Source of the DNA: Clostridia bacterium
Lineage (GTDB): Bacteria; Bacillota; Clostridia; Christensenellales; Borkfalkiaceae
Assembly: GCA_017507045.1 (NCBI GenBank)
Contig: JAFWBP010000001.1
Coordinates: 24,728-88,727, forward strand
Length of the DNA stretch: 64,000 bases
Direction: 5' to 3'
Shown in pieces: positions 60,950 through 64,000 of the stretch; the first letter of the stretch is position 1, and each line of letters opens with the position of its first letter. Below the pieces are notes generated by a model. That model was not told the origin of the DNA. It was given only the letters and a program-made list of their open reading frames with translations, and searched no databases. The translations under genes were made by a program, and so were the position numbers.

Positions 60950-61420
60950 ATGCCCAGAAGAGGTAGAATCCCGAAAAGAGACGTGCTTCCCGATCCTCTG
61001 TACGGCAGCAAAGTCGTCACCAAGCTCATCAATCAGATCATGCTTGACGGCGAAAAGAGTGTTGCCCAGAAGATCGTTTACGATGCGTTCTCCTTTATGG
61101 GAGAAAAGATGAACATGGATCCCATGGAGATTTTCAAGCAAGCGCTTGCAAACATCACCCCCATGGTTGAGGTTAAGGCGAGAAGAGTGGGCGGTGCGAA
61201 CTATCAGGTTCCCATTGAGATTCGCCCCGATCGCCGCCAAACGCTTGCAATCCGTTGGCTCGTTATCAGCACGAGAAAGCGCAGTGAGCGTGAAACGTAT
61301 AAAAAGCTCGCTGCAGAGCTTATGGATGCATACAACAACACCGGTGCATCCGTAAAGAAGAAGGAAGATACCCACAGAATGGCGGAAGCGAACAAGGCAT
61401 TCGCACACTTCCGCTTCTAA
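60950..61420 (+). CDS. rpsG: 30S ribosomal protein S7
   Basis: This 156-residue protein nucleates assembly of the small-subunit head. It contains [53 protein letters not shown] and the C-terminal [20 protein letters not shown], all close to the family consensus. The SD AAGGAG is separated from the start by 10 nt. It is followed after 11 nt by fusA in the conserved str order. Confidence 0.98.
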   Translation: MPRRGRIPKRDVLPDPLYGSKVVTKLINQIMLDGEKSVAQKIVYDAFSFMGEKMNMDPMEIFKQALANITPMVEVKARRVGGANYQVPIEIRPDRRQTLAIRWLVISTRKRSERETYKKLAAELMDAYNNTGASVKKKEDTHRMAEANKAFAHFRF

Positions 61421-61431
61421 GAGGTAGTGTA

Positions 61432-63510
61432 ATGGCAAGAGAATACGACTTAAAACATACTAGAAACTTCGGCATCATGGCGCATATTGACGCCGGCAAG
61501 ACGACGACGAGTGAGCGCATTCTGTTCTACACGGGTAAAACGCACAAGGTAGGCGAAGTGCACGAAGGCGCTGCTACCATGGACTGGATGGTTCAGGAGC
61601 AGGAGCGCGGTATCACGATCACGTCCGCTGCAACCACCTGTATCTGGAAGGGCCACCGCTTCAACATCATCGATACGCCGGGACACGTTGACTTCACCGT
61701 TGAAGTTGAGCGTTCTCTCCGCGTTCTCGATGGCGCTGTTGCAACCTTCTGCGCAAAGGGTGGCGTTGAGCCGCAGTCTGAAACCGTTTGGCGTCAGGCA
61801 GATACCTATAAGGTTCCCCGCATTGCGTACGTCAACAAGATGGATATCAACGGTGCAGATTTCTACCGCGTTGAGAAGATGATCCGCGATCGCCTCGGTG
61901 CAAACCCCGTGCCCGTGGAGCTTCCCATCGGCAAAGAGAGCACCTTCCGCGGCATTATAGACCTCGTTCATATGGAAGCAGAGGTTTACTATGATGACCT
62001 CGGTAAGGATTTCCGCAAGGAACCCATTCCTGCGGACATGCAGGATCTTGCTGAAGAATACCGCATGAAGCTCGTTGAAGAGGCGGCGTCCGCTTCCGAT
62101 GAGCTCATGGAGAAGTTCTTCGAGGAAGGCGATCTTTCCGCTGAGGATATCTTGGCTGGTCTTCGCGAGCGTTGCCTCAAGATGGAGGCGATTCCCATGC
62201 TCTGCGGTTCTTCCTATAAGAACAAGGGCGTGCAGTTCCTGCTCGATGCCGTCATCAACTTCCTTCCCAGCCCCGTAGATGTAGACTTCGTTAAGGGTAC
62301 GAACCCCGATACGGGTGCAGAGGAAGAGCGTAAAACTTCCGATGAAGAGCCTTTCGCTGGCCTTGCATTCAAAATCGCAACCGATCCTTTCGTTGGCTCG
62401 CTTGCATATTTCCGTTGCTACTCGGGTGTTCTCGAATCGGGTTCCTACGTTTATAACTCCATCAAGGAAAAGAAGGAGCGCGTAGGCAGACTCGTACAGA
62501 TGCACGCAAACGAGCGCAAGGATATCGACGTGATCTATTCGGGCGATATCTGCGCCATCGTCGGTTTGAAGAATACGACGACGGGCGATACGCTCTGCGA
62601 TGATAAGCACCCGATCGTGCTCGAGAAGATGGAATTCCCCGAGCCCGTTATTCAGCTCTCCCTCGAGCCCAAGACGAAGGCAGGCCAGGAAAAGATGACG
62701 CTCGCCCTCATCAAGCTCGCAGAGGAAGATCCCACCTTCAAAACGTATACCGATAAAGAAACCGGGCAGACGATCATTGCAGGCATGGGTGAGCTTCACC
62801 TCGATATCATCGTGGATAGACTTCTCCGTGAGTTCCACGTTGAAGCGAACGTCGGTGCGCCTCAGGTTGCTTACCGCGAAACGTTCCGTAGCGCCGTTGA
62901 GGCAGACGGTATGTATAAGAGACAGTCCGGCGGTAAAGGTCAGTACGGTCACTGTAAGATCCGTCTTATTCCGCAGGAACCCGGTGCAGGCTACGCGTTC
63001 GAAGATCAAACGGTGGGCGGCTCTATTCCCAAGGAATACATTCCTGCAATCGATAAGGGTATTCAGGAAGCGGCGAAGAACGGTTACCTCGCAGGCTACG
63101 AGATGGTAGATTTCAAGGTAGAAGTTTACGACGGTAGCTATCACGAGGTCGACTCCTCCGAAATGGCGTTCAAGATCGCAGGTTCGATGGCGTTCAAGAA
63201 CGGTATGGAGAGGGCAAAGCCCGTGCTTCTCGAGCCCATCATGAAGGTGCAGATCATCACCCCCGAGGATTATTTCGGCGACCTCATGGGCAACGTTTCC
63301 TCCCGCCGCGGCACGATCGTCGGAACGGACGATCGCGGTGGTGCGAAGGTTATCGATGCGGAAATTCCGCTTTCCGAGATGTTCGGCTACGCTACGGAGC
63401 TCCGTTCCCGTACGCAGGGCAGAGGCCAGTTCACCATGCAGTTCGATCACTACTACGAAGTTCCCCGTTCGATTTCGGAGAAGATCGTGAAGGATCGCAC
63501 GAAGGCGTAA
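61432..63510 (+). CDS. fusA: Elongation factor G
   Basis: This 692-residue translational GTPase drives translocation. The G domain has [19 protein letters not shown] and NKMD. Domains II-V follow, including the domain IV entry [16 protein letters not shown] and a C-terminal [13 protein letters not shown]. The length is standard. SD AGAGGT precedes ATG 61432. It is the third gene of the str operon. An in-frame sequence at 62912-62925 happens to match a transposase-adapter end but fits the protein family. Confidence 0.98.
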   Translation: MAREYDLKHTRNFGIMAHIDAGKTTTSERILFYTGKTHKVGEVHEGAATMDWMVQEQERGITITSAATTCIWKGHRFNIIDTPGHVDFTVEVERSLRVLDGAVATFCAKGGVEPQSETVWRQADTYKVPRIAYVNKMDINGADFYRVEKMIRDRLGANPVPVELPIGKESTFRGIIDLVHMEAEVYYDDLGKDFRKEPIPADMQDLAEEYRMKLVEEAASASDELMEKFFEEGDLSAEDILAGLRERCLKMEAIPMLCGSSYKNKGVQFLLDAVINFLPSPVDVDFVKGTNPDTGAEEERKTSDEEPFAGLAFKIATDPFVGSLAYFRCYSGVLESGSYVYNSIKEKKERVGRLVQMHANERKDIDVIYSGDICAIVGLKNTTTGDTLCDDKHPIVLEKMEFPEPVIQLSLEPKTKAGQEKMTLALIKLAEEDPTFKTYTDKETGQTIIAGMGELHLDIIVDRLLREFHVEANVGAPQVAYRETFRSAVEADGMYKRQSGGKGQYGHCKIRLIPQEPGAGYAFEDQTVGGSIPKEYIPAIDKGIQEAAKNGYLAGYEMVDFKVEVYDGSYHEVDSSEMAFKIAGSMAFKNGMERAKPVLLEPIMKVQIITPEDYFGDLMGNVSSRRGTIVGTDDRGGAKVIDAEIPLSEMFGYATELRSRTQGRGQFTMQFDHYYEVPRSISEKIVKDRTKA

Positions 63511-63617
63511 GCTTTTCGGTTTCGCCTGTGCATAACGCGTGAGCGGTCAAAGGCAAGGGATTATAAGGCGCAAACCGTAATATCGGAAAAATTTGTAAAA
63601 AATTTCATGCAAAGTTA

Positions 63618-63646
63618 TTGCAAATTTTTTTGGTATCGGTTATAAT
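63618..63646 (+). promoter_or_regulatory. tuf promoter
   Basis: TTGCAA (63618-63623), 17-bp spacer, TATAAT (63641-63646). It shows tuf has its own promoter besides any read-through from fusA. Confidence 0.8.
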
Positions 63647-63764
63647 ATTAGGCGACAAGCGATTCAGCTTGATATCAGAGATTGATAGATAGCTGCGCTT
63701 CCGCCCGTAAAACGGCGGAAAAGGTTATCAAAAAATATAAAAAATTTTTGGAGGAAAACTCAAA

Positions 63765-64000
63765 ATGGCAAAGGCAAAATTCGACAGAAGCAAGCCCCAC
63801 GTCAACATTGGTACGATTGGCCACGTTGACCACGGCAAGACCACTTTGACCGCAGCTATCACCATGGTTATGGCTTGCAAAGGTCAGGCGCAGATGATGC
63901 GTTACGATGAAATCGATAAGGCACCCGAAGAAAAGGCGCGCGGTATTACAATTAACACCGCTCACGTTGAGTATCAGACGGCTTCCCGTCACTATGCTCA
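63765..64000 (+). CDS. tuf: Elongation factor Tu (3' end cut by window)
   Basis: The first 78 codons read [20 protein letters not shown] with the P-loop GHVDHGKTT, and switch I ending [16 protein letters not shown], the EF-Tu signature. The protein delivers aminoacyl-tRNA to the ribosome. SD GGAGG (63750-63754) precedes ATG 63765. The 254-nt gap after fusA carries a separate consensus promoter and about 110 nt of leader, so expression can be uncoupled from the str operon. The rest lies beyond the window. Confidence 0.97.
   Translation, partial: MAKAKFDRSKPHVNIGTIGHVDHGKTTLTAAITMVMACKGQAQMMRYDEIDKAPEEKARGITINTAHVEYQTASRHYA

Noticed and set aside
62912..62925. TGTATAAGAGACAG inside fusA, identical to the end of a common transposase-based library adapter
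   Set aside because: It encodes MYKRQ in the place where EF-G has K(F/Y)xRQSGG, and the frame and homology continue on both sides. It is natural coding sequence, not an adapter join.
61450..63450. A 666-codon open frame on the minus strand opposite fusA
   Set aside because: Mirror frame of a highly biased gene; no start signal, no recognisable protein.

Overview
The window looks like a chromosomal segment of a spore-forming Bacillota (class Clostridia), probably an uncultured gut lineage. The reasons are a SpoIIID gene, a THF riboswitch, a T-box leader, consensus TTGACA/TATAAT promoters with 17-bp spacers, strong SD sequences, and large secreted proteins built from MBG, InlB-type and BspA-type repeats. 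Most of the window has intermediate GC. The first ~0.9 kb is visibly AT-rich.

Layout. 0-2.2 kb is an accessory-looking edge: a DnaQ-type exonuclease with a BRCT domain cut by the window start, a tRNA-Glu(CUC) gene preceded by an interrupted tRNA-Glu copy, a 6S-like RNA, a small heavy-metal-binding protein and a fragment of an RHS protein. 2.3-10.5 kb holds a T-box leader with ileS, a PepV-like dipeptidase, a RadC/sensor-kinase/response-regulator operon and rnpB. 10.9-30.3 kb is the surface region: a 4,467-residue lipoprotein ending in a Hint (hedgehog/intein) domain, then an ABC ATPase, its permease and a 1,115-residue exported protein. 30.4-34.6 kb carries a SdpR-like repressor, a HelD-like helicase, a YjjG-like HAD phosphatase and rubrerythrin. 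34.8-39.7 kb holds topoisomerase IV (parE, parC) and spoIIID. 39.8-42.9 kb is a second secreted-protein operon with a BspA-like lipoprotein. 43-47.3 kb encodes a 2-hydroxyacyl-CoA dehydratase activase-type protein split over two overlapping genes. 47.4-48.5 kb is a DUF421/DUF4363 pair. 48.6-49.5 kb is a THF riboswitch with a folT-like ECF S component. 49.6-55.6 kb is one overlapping operon lgt-pncB-lspA-rluD-der-plsY. 55.6-60 kb, on the minus strand, is a glycolytic cluster pgk - small membrane protein - tpiA - gpmI. 60.1-64 kb is the str region rpsL-rpsG-fusA and the start of tuf.

How they connect. Lgt and LspA would mature the two lipoproteins seen here, including the giant one. The ABC pair next to the giant lipoprotein overlaps an exported beta-rich protein gene, so these genes may form one surface module. 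The other genes are mainly housekeeping: translation, DNA topology, folate uptake, NAD salvage, phospholipid synthesis and lower glycolysis.

The items most worth a second look are the giant Hint-terminated lipoprotein and its neighbouring exporter, the tRNA-Glu copy split in its T-loop by a foldable ~70-nt insert, the ileS leader whose tRNA-end-binding element looks non-canonical, the structured 253-nt gap between rpsL and rpsG, and an exact 15-mer found three times on the plus strand.
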